Below, piece after piece: positions 34,598 through 44,626 of a DNA stretch of 64,000 nucleotides; position 1 is the first letter of the stretch, and every line of letters starts with the position of its first letter. The stretch is from NCBI RefSeq assembly GCF_022565915.1, contig NZ_JAJOYX010000001.1, positions 248,001 through 312,000 of the forward strand, written 5' to 3'. The notes beneath the pieces were generated by a model, which did not search any database, had not been told where the DNA came from, and saw only the letters and a list, made by a program, of their open reading frames with translations. This DNA is from Nesterenkonia sp. LB17. GTDB lineage: Bacteria; Actinomycetota; Actinomycetes; Actinomycetales; Micrococcaceae. Made by a program: the position numbers and the translations under genes.

Positions 34598-37303
34598 ATG
34601 CCCCAGGAAACACCCGTCCCTGCGCAGGCGAGCTCGCCGGCCACCGGCAGCGTCACCCGCGTCGAAGCCACCCATGAGGTGCCCGAGGCGATGCGCCGCG
34701 ACGTCAGCCTGCTCGGCGGCCTGCTCGGCCAGGTCCTCCAGGAATACGGCTCCGAGGGTCTGCTCGCCGACGTCGAGGCGCTGCGCGAACTGACCATCGC
34801 GGCACTGGAGGACTCCAGCGGCGAGATCCTGGAGCGCGCCGAGGAGCTGGTCTCCTCCTTCTCCGCCGAAAGGGCCAAAGAGGTCGCCCGCGCGTTCACC
34901 TCCTACTTCCTGCTGGCGAACCTCGCCGAGGAGCAGCACCGCGTGCGGACCCTGCGCACCCGTGACGGCGAGCTGCCGCTCGCCCAGCAGCAGCCCTCAG
35001 ATTCGGTGGCCGCCGCGTTCACCCACCTCGCCGAAGAGGTCGGCGAGCGCGAGGCTGAGCGCCGGCTCAAGGAGCTGCGCTTCCACCCGGTGCTCACCGC
35101 CCACCCCACCGAGGCCCGCCGCAACGCGATCACCGCCTCGGTGCGCCGCATCGGAGCGCTGCTCGACGTGCGCGATGATCCGCGGATCGGCTTCACAGAG
35201 CTGGCCAAGAACCGGCGCGAGCTCCTCGAAGAGATCGACAACATGTGGCGCACCGCGCAGCTGCGCGTCTCCAGCCCCTCACCGCTGGACGAGGTGCGCA
35301 CCGCGCTGGGGATCTTCGACTCCTCCTTCTCCTCGGTGTTCATCCAGGCCTACCGCCGGATGGACGACTGGCTCCAGGGCGAGGACTCCGGCGCGCAGGC
35401 GCCCAAGGCGCCGGCCTTCATCCGGCTGGGCTCGTGGATCGCCGGAGACCGGGACGGCAACCCCAACGTCACCGCCACGATCACCCGCAAGGCCGTGGCC
35501 CAGGCCGCCGACCGGGTCCTGGCCGACTTGGAAGATCGGTCCCGCCGCACCGGGATGTCGCTGACCCTCGATGACCGCTACACCCCGCCGAGCCGCAAGC
35601 TCGATGCGCTGTGGAACCGGCAGCGCCAGCTCTCCGAGGAGCTCGCCGAGCAGGCCTCCCAGCATTCCCCGGGAGAGCCGCACCGCCAGGTGCTGCTCGC
35701 CATCACCGGACGGATCCAGGCCACCCGGGAGCGCAACGCCGATCTGGCCTACGCCGTGCCCGCAGAGCTGATCGCGGACCTGCGGGTGGTGCAGGACTCC
35801 CTCGTGGAGGCCGGCGCGAACCGGGCCGCCTACGGTGACCTGCAGGAGCTGATCTGGCAGGTCCAGACCTTCGGCTTCCACCTCGCCGAGCTCGAGGTCC
35901 GCCAGCACTCCAAGGTGCACGCCCAGACCCTGGCCTGGCTCGAGGACCCCGACTCGGTGGAGAAGATGGCCGTGCCGGGCGAGGAGGTGCTGGAGACCTT
36001 CCGCGCGATCGCCTCGGTGCAGCAGCGCTACGGAGTCGACGCCGCTCGGCGCTACATCGTCTCCTTCACCCAGTCCGCGCAGAACCTCGCCGATGTCTAC
36101 ACCCTCGCCGAGAAGGCGCTCGGCGGACCCGAGAACGCCCCGGTGCTCGACGTCATCCCGCTCTTCGAGACCTATGAGGACCTGCGCAACGCCCCGCAGA
36201 TCCTCGAGGAGATGCTGACCAACCCGGCCGTGCAGGCCCGGCTGGAGCAGACCGGCCGGCGCATGGAGGTCATGCTGGGCTACTCCGACTCCGCCAAGGA
36301 CGTCGGCCCGGTCTCCGCCACCCTCGCGCTCTATGAGGCGCAGGAGAAGATCTCCGCCTGGGGGATCAAGCACGAGATCACGCTGACCCAGTTCCACGGT
36401 CGCGGCGGCGCGCTGGGCCGCGGCGGCGGACCTGCGAACCGGGCGATCCTCGCGCAGCCCCCGCACTCGGTGGATCTGCGCTTCAAGGTCACCGAACAGG
36501 GGGAGGTCATCTCCGCCCGCTACGGCAACCCGGAGATCGCGCTGCGCCACATCGAGCAGGTCGCCGCCGCCACGCTGATGGCCTCGGCACCCTCGACCGA
36601 ACGCCGCAACGCCGAGGCCGCCCGGCGCTACGCCGGACTCGCCGAGAAGATGGACGCCGTCTCCCGGGAACGCTTCCACGGCCTGGTCAACGCCGAGGGC
36701 TTCGCGCCCTGGTTCGCCGAGGTGACCCCGCAGGACGAGGTCGGGCTGCTCGCCATCGGCTCCCGCCCGGCCAAGCGCGGACTCTCGGTGGAATCCCTCG
36801 AAGACCTGCGCGCGATCCCGTGGAACTTCGCCTGGGGCCAGGCCCGGATCAACCTCACCGGCTGGTACGGGCTGGGCAGCGCGCTGGAATCGGTGCAGGA
36901 CCTTGCGCAGCTGCGCCAGGCCTACGCCGAATGGCCGCTGTTCCGCGCGCTGATCGACAACATCGAGATGTCCCTGGCCAAGACCGACCGGCGCATCGCC
37001 GAGCGGTACCTGGCGCTGGGGGACCGCGAGGACCTCACCGCGGTGGTGCTCGAGGAGTTCGACCTGACCTCCAAATGGGTGCTCGCGATCACCGACCAGC
37101 GGCGGCTGCTGGAGAAGCACCAGGTCCTCGGCCGGGCGGTGCAGCTGCGTAACCCCTATGTGGATGCGCTCTCGCTGATCCAGCTGCGCGCCCTGCGGGT
37201 GCTGCGCTCGGGCAAGCTGGCCGATGATCAGATCGATGATCCGCGCAACCTGCTGCTGATCACGCTCAAGGGCGTGGCCGCCGGCCTGCAGAACACCGGC
37301 TGA
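34598..37303 (+). CDS. ppc: phosphoenolpyruvate carboxylase
   Basis: 901 aa, standard length. The enzyme carboxylates phosphoenolpyruvate with bicarbonate to oxaloacetate and feeds the TCA cycle. The catalytic His is in VLTAHPTEARR (about residue 169), and further active-site segments GYSDSAKDVG and FHGRGGALGRGGGP are intact. ATG 34598 has AAGGAG six bases upstream and is chosen over an upstream in-frame start at 34529. The 208-base gap from dnaG shows no gene. Confidence 0.97.
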   Translation: MPQETPVPAQASSPATGSVTRVEATHEVPEAMRRDVSLLGGLLGQVLQEYGSEGLLADVEALRELTIAALEDSSGEILERAEELVSSFSAERAKEVARAFTSYFLLANLAEEQHRVRTLRTRDGELPLAQQQPSDSVAAAFTHLAEEVGEREAERRLKELRFHPVLTAHPTEARRNAITASVRRIGALLDVRDDPRIGFTELAKNRRELLEEIDNMWRTAQLRVSSPSPLDEVRTALGIFDSSFSSVFIQAYRRMDDWLQGEDSGAQAPKAPAFIRLGSWIAGDRDGNPNVTATITRKAVAQAADRVLADLEDRSRRTGMSLTLDDRYTPPSRKLDALWNRQRQLSEELAEQASQHSPGEPHRQVLLAITGRIQATRERNADLAYAVPAELIADLRVVQDSLVEAGANRAAYGDLQELIWQVQTFGFHLAELEVRQHSKVHAQTLAWLEDPDSVEKMAVPGEEVLETFRAIASVQQRYGVDAARRYIVSFTQSAQNLADVYTLAEKALGGPENAPVLDVIPLFETYEDLRNAPQILEEMLTNPAVQARLEQTGRRMEVMLGYSDSAKDVGPVSATLALYEAQEKISAWGIKHEITLTQFHGRGGALGRGGGPANRAILAQPPHSVDLRFKVTEQGEVISARYGNPEIALRHIEQVAAATLMASAPSTERRNAEAARRYAGLAEKMDAVSRERFHGLVNAEGFAPWFAEVTPQDEVGLLAIGSRPAKRGLSVESLEDLRAIPWNFAWGQARINLTGWYGLGSALESVQDLAQLRQAYAEWPLFRALIDNIEMSLAKTDRRIAERYLALGDREDLTAVVLEEFDLTSKWVLAITDQRRLLEKHQVLGRAVQLRNPYVDALSLIQLRALRVLRSGKLADDQIDDPRNLLLITLKGVAAGLQNTG

Positions 37304-37347
37304 TCTCGGCAGAGCCGCGGCACGACGCAGGTGGCTAGGATTGGGGG

Positions 37348-39552
37348 ATGACAGTGCCCTCGGTGAAACCCCTGATCAGTCCCGACCTCGATCCGGCGCA
37401 GGCCGATCCGCATCTCTGGCTCGAGGAGGTCACCGGGGAGCGGGCGCTTGCGTGGGTGCATCAGCGCAACGCCCGGGCCGAGGAGCGCATCCAGGACGAG
37501 GCGTTCGATCCGCTGCGCACCGAGCTGCGCGAGATCCTCGACGCCTCGGACCGGATCCCCGGGGTGACCAAGCGCGGAGAGCACCTCTATAACTTCTGGA
37601 CCGACGCCGAGCACCCGCAGGGCCTGTGGCGGCGCACCACTGAGGACTCCTACCGCAGCGCGACCCCCGACTGGGAGGTCCTGCTGGATCTGGACGCGCT
37701 CAGCGCCGAGGAGGGCGTCACCTGGGTCTGGCACGGCGCCGAGGTGCTGCGCCCGCGCGGCGCCGGTGGGCAGAGCCCGCCAGCCGACACCGCCGGCCAG
37801 CCTGCCACGAACCCGTGGCGGCACACCCTGATCTCGCTGTCTCCGGGCGGCTCCGACGCCGACGTGACCCGCGAATTCGACCTGGTGACCCGGAGCTTCA
37901 TCCCGGAGTCCGAGGGCGGGTTCCACCGTCCGCAGGGGAAGGGCGGGCTGAGCTGGATCGACGCCGACACCGTCTATCTCACCCACGACGACGGCGCCGA
38001 TGCGGTCACCAGCTCCGGCTACCCGCGGGTGGCCCGCCGCTGGCATCGCGGCACCAAGCTCGCCGACGCTCAGGCGGTGCTCAGCGTCGAGACGGACCAT
38101 ATGACCGCCGTCGCAGGCTTCGACAGCACCCCCGGATTCGAGCGGCACTTCGGGGTGAGGCTGCTGGGCTTCTACGACCGTGAGACATACCTGATCGATC
38201 CCTCCGCGCAGGACGCGATGACGCTGATCGAGGTGCCCACCGACGTCTCCGTGGGCTTTCACCGGGACCTGATCGTGCTGCGCCCGCGCACCGACTTCAC
38301 CCACCACGGCGTGGCCTACCGCGGCGGCAGCCTGATCGTCGGCGAAGCCGAGCAGTTCATCGCCGGGGAGCCCGAGCTGCGGGTGCTCTTCGAACCCACC
38401 GAGTCGGCCGCGCTGCTGGACGTGACGGTCACCCGTGAGACCATCCTGGTGACGATCATGGAAGACGTGATCCACCGGGTCGAGGCGCATTGGCGCGAGG
38501 CCGGCCGATGGCGGGCCAGCGCCGTCTTCGGCGAGCTCCACGGGTCCCTCGGCGTGGCAGCGGTGGACGAGGAGGAGTCCGAGGAGGTCTGGGTCACCAG
38601 CAACGACTGGGTCACCCCCACCAGCCTCTACCGCGGCACCCTGGAGGGTCTGCGCACCGGCGCGCCGGCGTCGCTGGAGCTGATCAAACAGGCGCCCGAA
38701 CGCTTCGACTCCGACGGTCTCGCCTCGGTGCAGAGCTTCGCCACCAGCGCCGACGGCACCCGCATCCCGTACTTCCTGATCGGCCGGGCCGACGCCGTCC
38801 AGGCGGTGGAGGCCGCCGACCCCGAGACGGTTCCTGGCGCCGCCCAGATCGCCGGACCGGAGCCGCACCCGACGATCCTCTACGGCTACGGCGGGTTCCA
38901 GATCTCACAGACCCCGAGCTACCTCGGGCTGGCCGGCAAGGCCTGGCTGGAGGCCGGCGGAGTCTTCGCGGTGGCCAATATCCGCGGCGGCGGTGAATAC
39001 GGTCCCGGCTGGCACCACGCCGCGCTGAAGGAGAACCGGCATCGCGCCTACGAGGACTTCGCCGCGGTCGCGCGGGACCTGGTGCGCACCGGGGTGACCA
39101 CGGTTCAGAAGCTCGCCTGCCGCGGCGGCTCCAACGGCGGACTGCTCACCGGCAACATGCTCGCGAAGTATCCCGAGCTCTTCGGTGCGGTGGTCATCCA
39201 GGTGCCGCTGCTGGACATGCGCCGGTTCGCCCAGCTGCTCGCCGGAGCCTCCTGGCGCGCGGAATACGGCGACCCGGAGACCGCCGACTGGGAGTTCATG
39301 CAGAGCTTCTCGCCCTACCACCTGGTCAGCGAGGGCGTGGACTACCCGCCGGTGCTGCTGACCACCTCCACCCGTGATGACCGGGTGCACCCCGGGCACG
39401 CCCGGAAGATGACTGCGGCCCTGGAGGAGCTCGGCGCCGATGTCACCTATTGGGAGAACACCGAGGGCGGCCACGGCGGCGCGGCGAACCCCGCGCAGCA
39501 GGCGATGATGAATGCGCTGATCTACCGCTGGCTCTGGCAGCAGCTGGGCTGA
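37348..39552 (+). CDS. prolyl oligopeptidase-family serine peptidase (S9A)
   Basis: 734 aa with an N-terminal beta-propeller region that gates substrates (about residues 75-480) and a C-terminal alpha/beta-hydrolase domain. Catalytic Ser is in CRGGSNGGLL, Asp in STRDDRVHPGHA and His in EGGHGGA. No signal peptide is visible, so it probably cleaves short peptides after proline in the cytoplasm. It could equally be an oligopeptidase B-like enzyme. It lies 45 bases after ppc on the same strand. Confidence 0.9.
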   Translation: MTVPSVKPLISPDLDPAQADPHLWLEEVTGERALAWVHQRNARAEERIQDEAFDPLRTELREILDASDRIPGVTKRGEHLYNFWTDAEHPQGLWRRTTEDSYRSATPDWEVLLDLDALSAEEGVTWVWHGAEVLRPRGAGGQSPPADTAGQPATNPWRHTLISLSPGGSDADVTREFDLVTRSFIPESEGGFHRPQGKGGLSWIDADTVYLTHDDGADAVTSSGYPRVARRWHRGTKLADAQAVLSVETDHMTAVAGFDSTPGFERHFGVRLLGFYDRETYLIDPSAQDAMTLIEVPTDVSVGFHRDLIVLRPRTDFTHHGVAYRGGSLIVGEAEQFIAGEPELRVLFEPTESAALLDVTVTRETILVTIMEDVIHRVEAHWREAGRWRASAVFGELHGSLGVAAVDEEESEEVWVTSNDWVTPTSLYRGTLEGLRTGAPASLELIKQAPERFDSDGLASVQSFATSADGTRIPYFLIGRADAVQAVEAADPETVPGAAQIAGPEPHPTILYGYGGFQISQTPSYLGLAGKAWLEAGGVFAVANIRGGGEYGPGWHHAALKENRHRAYEDFAAVARDLVRTGVTTVQKLACRGGSNGGLLTGNMLAKYPELFGAVVIQVPLLDMRRFAQLLAGASWRAEYGDPETADWEFMQSFSPYHLVSEGVDYPPVLLTTSTRDDRVHPGHARKMTAALEELGADVTYWENTEGGHGGAANPAQQAMMNALIYRWLWQQLG

Positions 39553-39673
39553 GAGGGGTTCCCCTGCGCCGGCGGCGGACTAGACTGGAGCCGTGAAATC
39601 GGGCTTCGCCGCGTGCAGCGGCGAGCTGATCACATCGAGCTTCTCAGCACCATTTCCAGGGGGATCGCTGCGC

Positions 39674-40663
39674 ATGAGTGTGCCAGCCATTGAAACGCGC
39701 GGGCTGGTCAAACGGTTCGGCTCCACCGCCGCGGTGGACGGCATCGACTTGGACATCGCCCAGGGCGGCATCTACGGCGTGCTCGGCCCCAACGGGGCCG
39801 GGAAGACGACGGCGATCCGGATGCTGGCCACGTTGTTGCGCCCCGACGCGGGGGAGGCCCGGGTGCTGGGCCACGACGTCTTCACCGAGCCCAAGGCGAT
39901 CCGTGAGAAGATCGCGCTCACCGGCCAGTTCGCCTCCCTCGATGAGGATCTCACCGGGATCGAGAACCTGATGCTGTTGGGCCGGCTGCTCGGCTACAAC
40001 GCCCGCCAGGCCAAGGTCCGCGGAATGACGCTGCTCGATGCCTTCGGCCTCACCGAGGCGGCCGCCCGGCAGGTCAAGAAGTACTCCGGAGGCATGCGCC
40101 GCCGCCTCGACATCGCAGGCTCGCTCATCGTGACCCCGCAGCTGATGTTCCTGGACGAACCCACCACCGGGATCGATCCGCGCAGCCGCAACCAGGTCTG
40201 GGACATCATCCGAACCCTGGTGGCGGGCGGCACCACGATCCTGCTCACCACCCAGCACCTGGAGGAGGCCGATCAGCTCGCTGATCGGATCGCGGTCATC
40301 GACACCGGCAAGGTGATCGCCGAAGGAACCCCCGGGCAGCTCAAGGCCCAGGTCGGCACCGGCGCGCTGAAGGTCCGGGTGGCCGACCCGGCCCGCCGTG
40401 AAGAGGCCGCCGCGATCCTCGGCCGCACCCTGCGGGCCGAGGTCCTGCGCGAATCAGACCCGGCGGCGCTCACCGTCCGACTCGAAGACGAGTCCCGCGC
40501 GGCCGCCGCGCTCATCGCGCTGCAGGACTCCGCGCTCGCGGTGGAGACCTTCGCGCTGGGCCAGCCCAGCCTGGACGAGGTGTTCCTCGCCCTGACCGGC
40601 CACAAGACAGCACCCGAGGCGACTGACGGCGCGACCGCAGACGCACAGGAGGAGGCGGCGTGA
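39674..40663 (+). CDS. ABC exporter ATPase, DrrA-type
   Basis: About 329 aa. Walker A is GPNGAGKTT (residues 38-46), the signature is YSGGMRRR and Walker [13 protein letters not shown]. The C-terminal ~90 residues form the DUF4162-like domain typical of the daunorubicin-resistance DrrA family. It powers export through the downstream permease. The ATG at 39674 is chosen; a GTG at 39593 is less likely. It overlaps the permease gene by four bases (GTGA). Confidence 0.9.
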   Translation: MSVPAIETRGLVKRFGSTAAVDGIDLDIAQGGIYGVLGPNGAGKTTAIRMLATLLRPDAGEARVLGHDVFTEPKAIREKIALTGQFASLDEDLTGIENLMLLGRLLGYNARQAKVRGMTLLDAFGLTEAAARQVKKYSGGMRRRLDIAGSLIVTPQLMFLDEPTTGIDPRSRNQVWDIIRTLVAGGTTILLTTQHLEEADQLADRIAVIDTGKVIAEGTPGQLKAQVGTGALKVRVADPARREEAAAILGRTLRAEVLRESDPAALTVRLEDESRAAAALIALQDSALAVETFALGQPSLDEVFLALTGHKTAPEATDGATADAQEEAA

Positions 40664-41490
40664 CCACCACGGCGCAGGACCAGAACCAGCGGATCAGGAG
40701 CGTCCTGGTCCCGGCAGATCAACGACCAGCCCCGGCGGGCGCGGTCAGCGCCTCGCTGACCTACGGGTGGCGGGCGCTGCTGAAGATCAAACACATCCCC
40801 GAGCAGCTATTCGACGTCACCGTCTTCCCGATCATGATGACCGTGATGTTCACCTACATCTTCGGCGGAGCGATCGCCGGATCGGTGGACGGCTACGTGC
40901 AGTGGCTGATCCCCGGGATCTTCGTGCAGACGATGATCATGATCACCATGTACACCGGCCTGACGCTGAACCGCGACATCTCCAAAGGTGTCTTCGACCG
41001 GTTCCGCTCGCTGCCCACCTGGCGTCCGGCTCAGCTGGTGGGCGCGCTGCTGGGAGACCAGGTCCGCTATGTCCTCGCCGGCACCATCATCCTGGGCGTG
41101 GGCTTCCTGATGGGCTTCCGGCCCGAGGGCGGCATGGTCGGGGTGCTGATGGCCTTCGTGCTGCTGCTGGTCTTCAGCTTCAGCCTCTCCTGGGTCTGGA
41201 CGGTGATCTCGCTGCTGGTGCGCACCGAACAGGCCGCGATGGGCATCTCGATGTTCATCATGATGCCGCTGACCTTCGCCTCGAACATCTTCGTGGACCC
41301 CGCCACGATGCCGAGCTGGCTGCAGGGTGCGGTGGAGGTCAACCCGGTCTCGGTCGTGGTGACCGCGATCCGTGAGCTCATGGCCGGCGTCGGACAGTTC
41401 TCCAGCGTCACCCTGGTGCTGGTCTACTGCGCGGTGCTGATCGGGGTCTTCGGCCCGCTCTCGATGTACTTCTACAACCGCAAGAGCTGA
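40660..41490 (+). CDS. ABC-2-type permease, DrrB-type
   Basis: 276-aa membrane protein with about six hydrophobic helices, matching ABC-2 permeases paired with DrrA-type ATPases. The segment [14 protein letters not shown] before the last helix is typical. It forms the exporter's membrane channel; the drug or lipid exported is unknown. The GTG start overlaps the ATPase stop, so translation is coupled. Confidence 0.88.
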   Translation: MTTTAQDQNQRIRSVLVPADQRPAPAGAVSASLTYGWRALLKIKHIPEQLFDVTVFPIMMTVMFTYIFGGAIAGSVDGYVQWLIPGIFVQTMIMITMYTGLTLNRDISKGVFDRFRSLPTWRPAQLVGALLGDQVRYVLAGTIILGVGFLMGFRPEGGMVGVLMAFVLLLVFSFSLSWVWTVISLLVRTEQAAMGISMFIMMPLTFASNIFVDPATMPSWLQGAVEVNPVSVVVTAIRELMAGVGQFSSVTLVLVYCAVLIGVFGPLSMYFYNRKS

Positions 41491-41540
41491 TCCGGCTGAG
41501 CTTCTGCGGGACCGGCTGGGTCAGCTCACCTGGAGCAGGC

Positions 41541-42116
41541 TCACTTGATGAAGCGGATCGTCAGCGGGTAGCGGTAGGGCCGACGATTGTAGGCGGCGAT
41601 CGCGGCCAAGATGCTGAACACCACGGAGAGCACCCAGGCCAGGAACAGGATCAGGAAGCCGATCAGGATGATCGTCGTGGCCGCGCCGACGATATAGGCG
41701 ATGAACAAGGTGATCTGGAAGTTCAGCGCCTCCTTGCCGTGATCATCGAGCATCCGGCTGCGCTCGCGGAACACCAGCCACAGCACCAGGGGCACCAGCC
41801 AGGAGAGAAAGACCCCGCCCAGGTGCATCGCCACGCCCCAGCCCTGCTCCTCGCCCGCACCCACCGGCACCCCGGGCTGAGCAGCGGGTCGAGCTGCAGG
41901 ACCGCCCGCGGCACCCGATCCGCTGCCAGGAGGCGCCTGGCCGGGAGGAACCTGGCCCGGGGAGGTCTGGGCCGGTGGAGCCTGGCCGGGAGGCGCCTGG
42001 GCCGGCGGCACCGGACCTCCGGCTGCGTCCTGCTCCGGCGGCGCCTTGCGCCATTGTCCGTCGGGGCCCTGCTGCCATTCACCATCTGCACCTGAGGGGT
42101 GGGTGGGCTGACTCAT
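41541..42116 (-). CDS. DUF4870 membrane protein with Pro/Gly/Gln-rich N-terminal region
   Basis: 191 aa. Residues about 30-75 are a low-complexity stretch of repeated PPGQAPP-type units. The C-terminal ~100 residues hold the DUF4870 core: LGGVFLSWLVPLVLWLVFRE, KEALNFQITLFIAYIVG and a final hydrophobic helix. Function unknown; the fold suggests a small polytopic inner-membrane protein. The ATG at 42116 has GGAGG four bases upstream. An earlier in-frame start at 42224 lies in the promoter region of the divergent sirtuin gene. Confidence 0.8.
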   Translation of the reverse strand: MSQPTHPSGADGEWQQGPDGQWRKAPPEQDAAGGPVPPAQAPPGQAPPAQTSPGQVPPGQAPPGSGSGAAGGPAARPAAQPGVPVGAGEEQGWGVAMHLGGVFLSWLVPLVLWLVFRERSRMLDDHGKEALNFQITLFIAYIVGAATTIILIGFLILFLAWVLSVVFSILAAIAAYNRRPYRYPLTIRFIK

Positions 42117-42222
42117 CATTCCTCCGAAGTCGGCGGGGCGTGCCGGGCCATGGGGTTCACCGAGAACGCTCACGTGATGAACAGCGTAGTCTTCACCGGC
42201 TGTGATCGATACGGTGGAGGAC

Positions 42223-43083
42223 ATGTGTGATCAGTCCGATGCTCCGCCCATTCCCGATGACGTCCTCACCCTCGCACGCGCCGCCCGTCACGTGGCCGTC
42301 TTCAGCGGCGCGGGGATCTCAGCCGAGTCCGGCGTGCCGACCTTCCGCGAGGTCCAGACCGGCCTGTGGGAACGCTTCTCCGCCCAGGACCTGGCCACCC
42401 CGGAAGCCTTCGAGAGCGACCCTGCCCTGGTGCACACCTGGTACCGGTGGCGCGCCGCGCTGATCCGACAGGTCTCGCCGAACCCCGGACATCAGGCCCT
42501 GGCGCAGTGGCAGCGGCAGCTCGGCGGAGCCGGAGGCAGACTGAGCATCGCGACCCAGAACGTCGATGACCTGCATGAACGTGCCGGCGCCGAGGTCCTC
42601 GCGCATCTGCATGGAAGCATCACGGCCCACCGCTGCGCTGAATGCGATGCGCCCGCCGAACTTGCGGCCCCCCAGTACGACGGCGCCGCCGCGCCCGCAG
42701 AGCCAGTGGATCCGCCGCTGTGCGAGGTCTGCGAGGAGGGGCTGATCCGGCCCGGAGTGGTCTGGTTCGGCGAGCCGCTGCCGATGGAGGCGTTCGACGC
42801 CGCTGCGGACGCGATGCGCGCCGCGGACCTGATCCTGGTCGTGGGCACCTCCGGGCTGGTCCAGCCGGCGGCCTCGCTGCCGCTGCTCGGCATGGAGCGC
42901 GGGACCCCGCTGATCGAGATCAATCCCGAGCCCACCGAGCTCAGCGACGCCATGCACCACCGGCTGCGCGGCCCGGCGGGGACGCTTCTGCCGGTCCTCG
43001 TCCAGGCGGTCACCGGCGAGGCGCTGCACGCGATGGACGGATCGGATGGGACCGACGAGACGGTGGAGCGCCGCGCTCGATGA
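42223..43083 (+). CDS. NAD-dependent protein deacylase (sirtuin, CobB-like)
   Basis: 286 aa. NAD-binding motifs GAGISAESGVPTFR (residues 29-42) and TQNVDD (111-116), the catalytic H130 in LHGS and a zinc site C138, C141, C167 and C170 are all present. The pair Y74 and R77 fits the class III Tyr/Arg signature seen in CobB and SIRT5, which favours removal of succinyl and other acidic acyl groups. The ATG at 42223 has GGAGG two bases upstream, short spacing. It overlaps the UppP-family gene by four bases. Confidence 0.9.
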   Translation: MCDQSDAPPIPDDVLTLARAARHVAVFSGAGISAESGVPTFREVQTGLWERFSAQDLATPEAFESDPALVHTWYRWRAALIRQVSPNPGHQALAQWQRQLGGAGGRLSIATQNVDDLHERAGAEVLAHLHGSITAHRCAECDAPAELAAPQYDGAAAPAEPVDPPLCEVCEEGLIRPGVVWFGEPLPMEAFDAAADAMRAADLILVVGTSGLVQPAASLPLLGMERGTPLIEINPEPTELSDAMHHRLRGPAGTLLPVLVQAVTGEALHAMDGSDGTDETVERRAR

Positions 43084-44006
43084 GTCTGTGGGAATCGGTG
43101 CTCCTGGGAGCGATCCAGGGGCTGTTCATGTTCATTCCGGTGAGCTCCTCCAGCCACCTGGTGCTGGTGCAGCAATGGTTGGCGGCCGAGGGGTCGCCGC
43201 TGCCCTCCCCGGAGACCCCGGAGATGATCCTCTACAACCTGGTGGTGCACCTGGGCACGATGGTCTCCGTCACGGTGGTGATGTGGCGCCCGCTCAAGCG
43301 GCTGGTCAAAGGCATCTGGCGGGAGCTCGGGCTCTGGCGCCGACGCCGGACGCTGCGGCACCTGATCCACCTGCGGCTCGCGCTGCTGGGCCTGCTCACC
43401 ACTGCCATCACCGGGGTCCTGGGACTGCTCATCCGCGCCTACGGCACCGACGTCTTCGCCACCCCCTGGGCGGTGGCGGTGATGCTGATGATCACCGGCG
43501 CGGTGCTGTGGTGGTCGGACTCGGTGAAGACCACCTGGCGCGGTGCCGCCCAGATGACGGTGCTGGTCGCCGTCGTGATCGGCCTGGCCCAGGCGGCGGC
43601 GCTGTTCCCAGGGCTGAGCCGCTCGGGGCTGACCATCGCCGCGGCGCTGGCGCTGGGCATGCACCGGCGCCTGGCGGCGCAGTTCAGCTTCTTCGTGGCG
43701 ATTCCCACGATCGTCGCCGCCACCGGGCTGCAGTCGCTGAGCCTGCTCGACCCGGGCAGCTTCGAAGGTGGACTGTTCCTGGGCTGGCAGGACTACGCGC
43801 TGGGATTCGCGGTGGCCGCCGTCGTCGGCGCCGGCGCCCTGTGGATGGTGCTGCGCCTGCTCTACCGCGGGCACTTCAAGATCTTCGCGGTCTACGTGGT
43901 GGGACTGGCGCTGTTCGTGCTGATCACCCAGCCCGACATGAGCGACGCCCCACCGGTGGACGAGCTGCCCCTGGATCAGGACCAGCTGAACCTGCAGCAG
44001 CCCTGA
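43080..44006 (+). CDS. UppP/BacA-family undecaprenyl-diphosphatase-like protein, catalytic Glu replaced
   Basis: 308-aa protein with about eight hydrophobic helices. The family's second motif is intact (FPGLSRSG, residues 176-183) and the VSSSSH loop is present. The first motif, normally (E/Q)xxxE as in QGLTEF, reads Q13-G-L-F-M17, so the conserved second Glu is a Met. UppP enzymes recycle undecaprenyl pyrophosphate for cell-wall synthesis, but this copy may be inactive, have another role, or belong to a divergent subfamily. It is translationally coupled to the sirtuin gene by an ATGA overlap. Confidence 0.85.
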   Translation: MSLWESVLLGAIQGLFMFIPVSSSSHLVLVQQWLAAEGSPLPSPETPEMILYNLVVHLGTMVSVTVVMWRPLKRLVKGIWRELGLWRRRRTLRHLIHLRLALLGLLTTAITGVLGLLIRAYGTDVFATPWAVAVMLMITGAVLWWSDSVKTTWRGAAQMTVLVAVVIGLAQAAALFPGLSRSGLTIAAALALGMHRRLAAQFSFFVAIPTIVAATGLQSLSLLDPGSFEGGLFLGWQDYALGFAVAAVVGAGALWMVLRLLYRGHFKIFAVYVVGLALFVLITQPDMSDAPPVDELPLDQDQLNLQQP

Positions 44007-44076
44007 GATTCGAGGCCGGGCTCCGAGCGTCGAACTCGCAGCGCTGCGCGCCGGGGGCGGGGGATAGGCTGACCCC

Positions 44077-44526
44077 ATGCTCTGGCTATACCTGCTCGCC
44101 GTGGTCCTGCTCGCGCTGGTGGTGGCAGCCCTGCTGGGCCGCTGGGACGGCGCTTCGGCGCCCAGAGAGGAGACGGATCTTCGCGAGTCCGATGTGGATG
44201 ATCTGCTGCGGCGCAGAGCCGAGAAGCACATCACCGCGGATGACCTGCAGGAGGTCCGTCTCGACTCTGCGGTGCGTGGATACCGGATGGATCAGGTGGA
44301 CCGGCTCCTCGATGCGCTCGGGCAGCAGCTTCGGGAGCTTCAAGGAGGTCAGTCGCACCAGGCGCAGAGCGCGGCCGAGGCCCCGTCCGAGCCCCAGGAA
44401 AGCAGGTATCAAGTCACTGTAGAACCTGACACGGGTCCCTCGGATCGCGCTCATGCCGTGCCTGACAAGGATCTAAGGCTGCCCTCGCAGGCCGATCCGA
44501 AACCTGAATTTCCGCGGGTGGAGTGA
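44077..44526 (+). CDS. DivIVA-domain protein with N-terminal membrane helix
   Basis: 149 aa. The first ~20 residues form a hydrophobic helix (LYLLAVVLLALVVAALL). The middle (about residues 55-90) has a DivIVA-like repeat, ITADDLQEVRLDSAVRGYRMDQVDRLLDALG. The tail is disordered. It likely localises near the septum or poles, but that is inferred from the domain only. It starts 70 bases after the UppP-family gene. Confidence 0.75.
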   Translation: MLWLYLLAVVLLALVVAALLGRWDGASAPREETDLRESDVDDLLRRRAEKHITADDLQEVRLDSAVRGYRMDQVDRLLDALGQQLRELQGGQSHQAQSAAEAPSEPQESRYQVTVEPDTGPSDRAHAVPDKDLRLPSQADPKPEFPRVE

Positions 44527-44626
44527 CATTCCTCGCAGATGCGAGATAATAGATTCAGTTCAGGCGCTGGATCTTTGCATCAGGCATGGACACGCACGCT
44601 AGAGAACTTCGGAAGGGATGCACTCG

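Noticed and set aside
35279-37120. 613-codon antisense frame within ppc
   Set aside because: Shadow of the ppc reading frame; low-complexity Gly/Leu/Arg composition and no motif.
42492-44234. 580-codon minus-strand frame across the sirtuin and UppP-family genes
   Set aside because: Antisense shadow, rich in His/Gln/Arg, with no start context and no family match.
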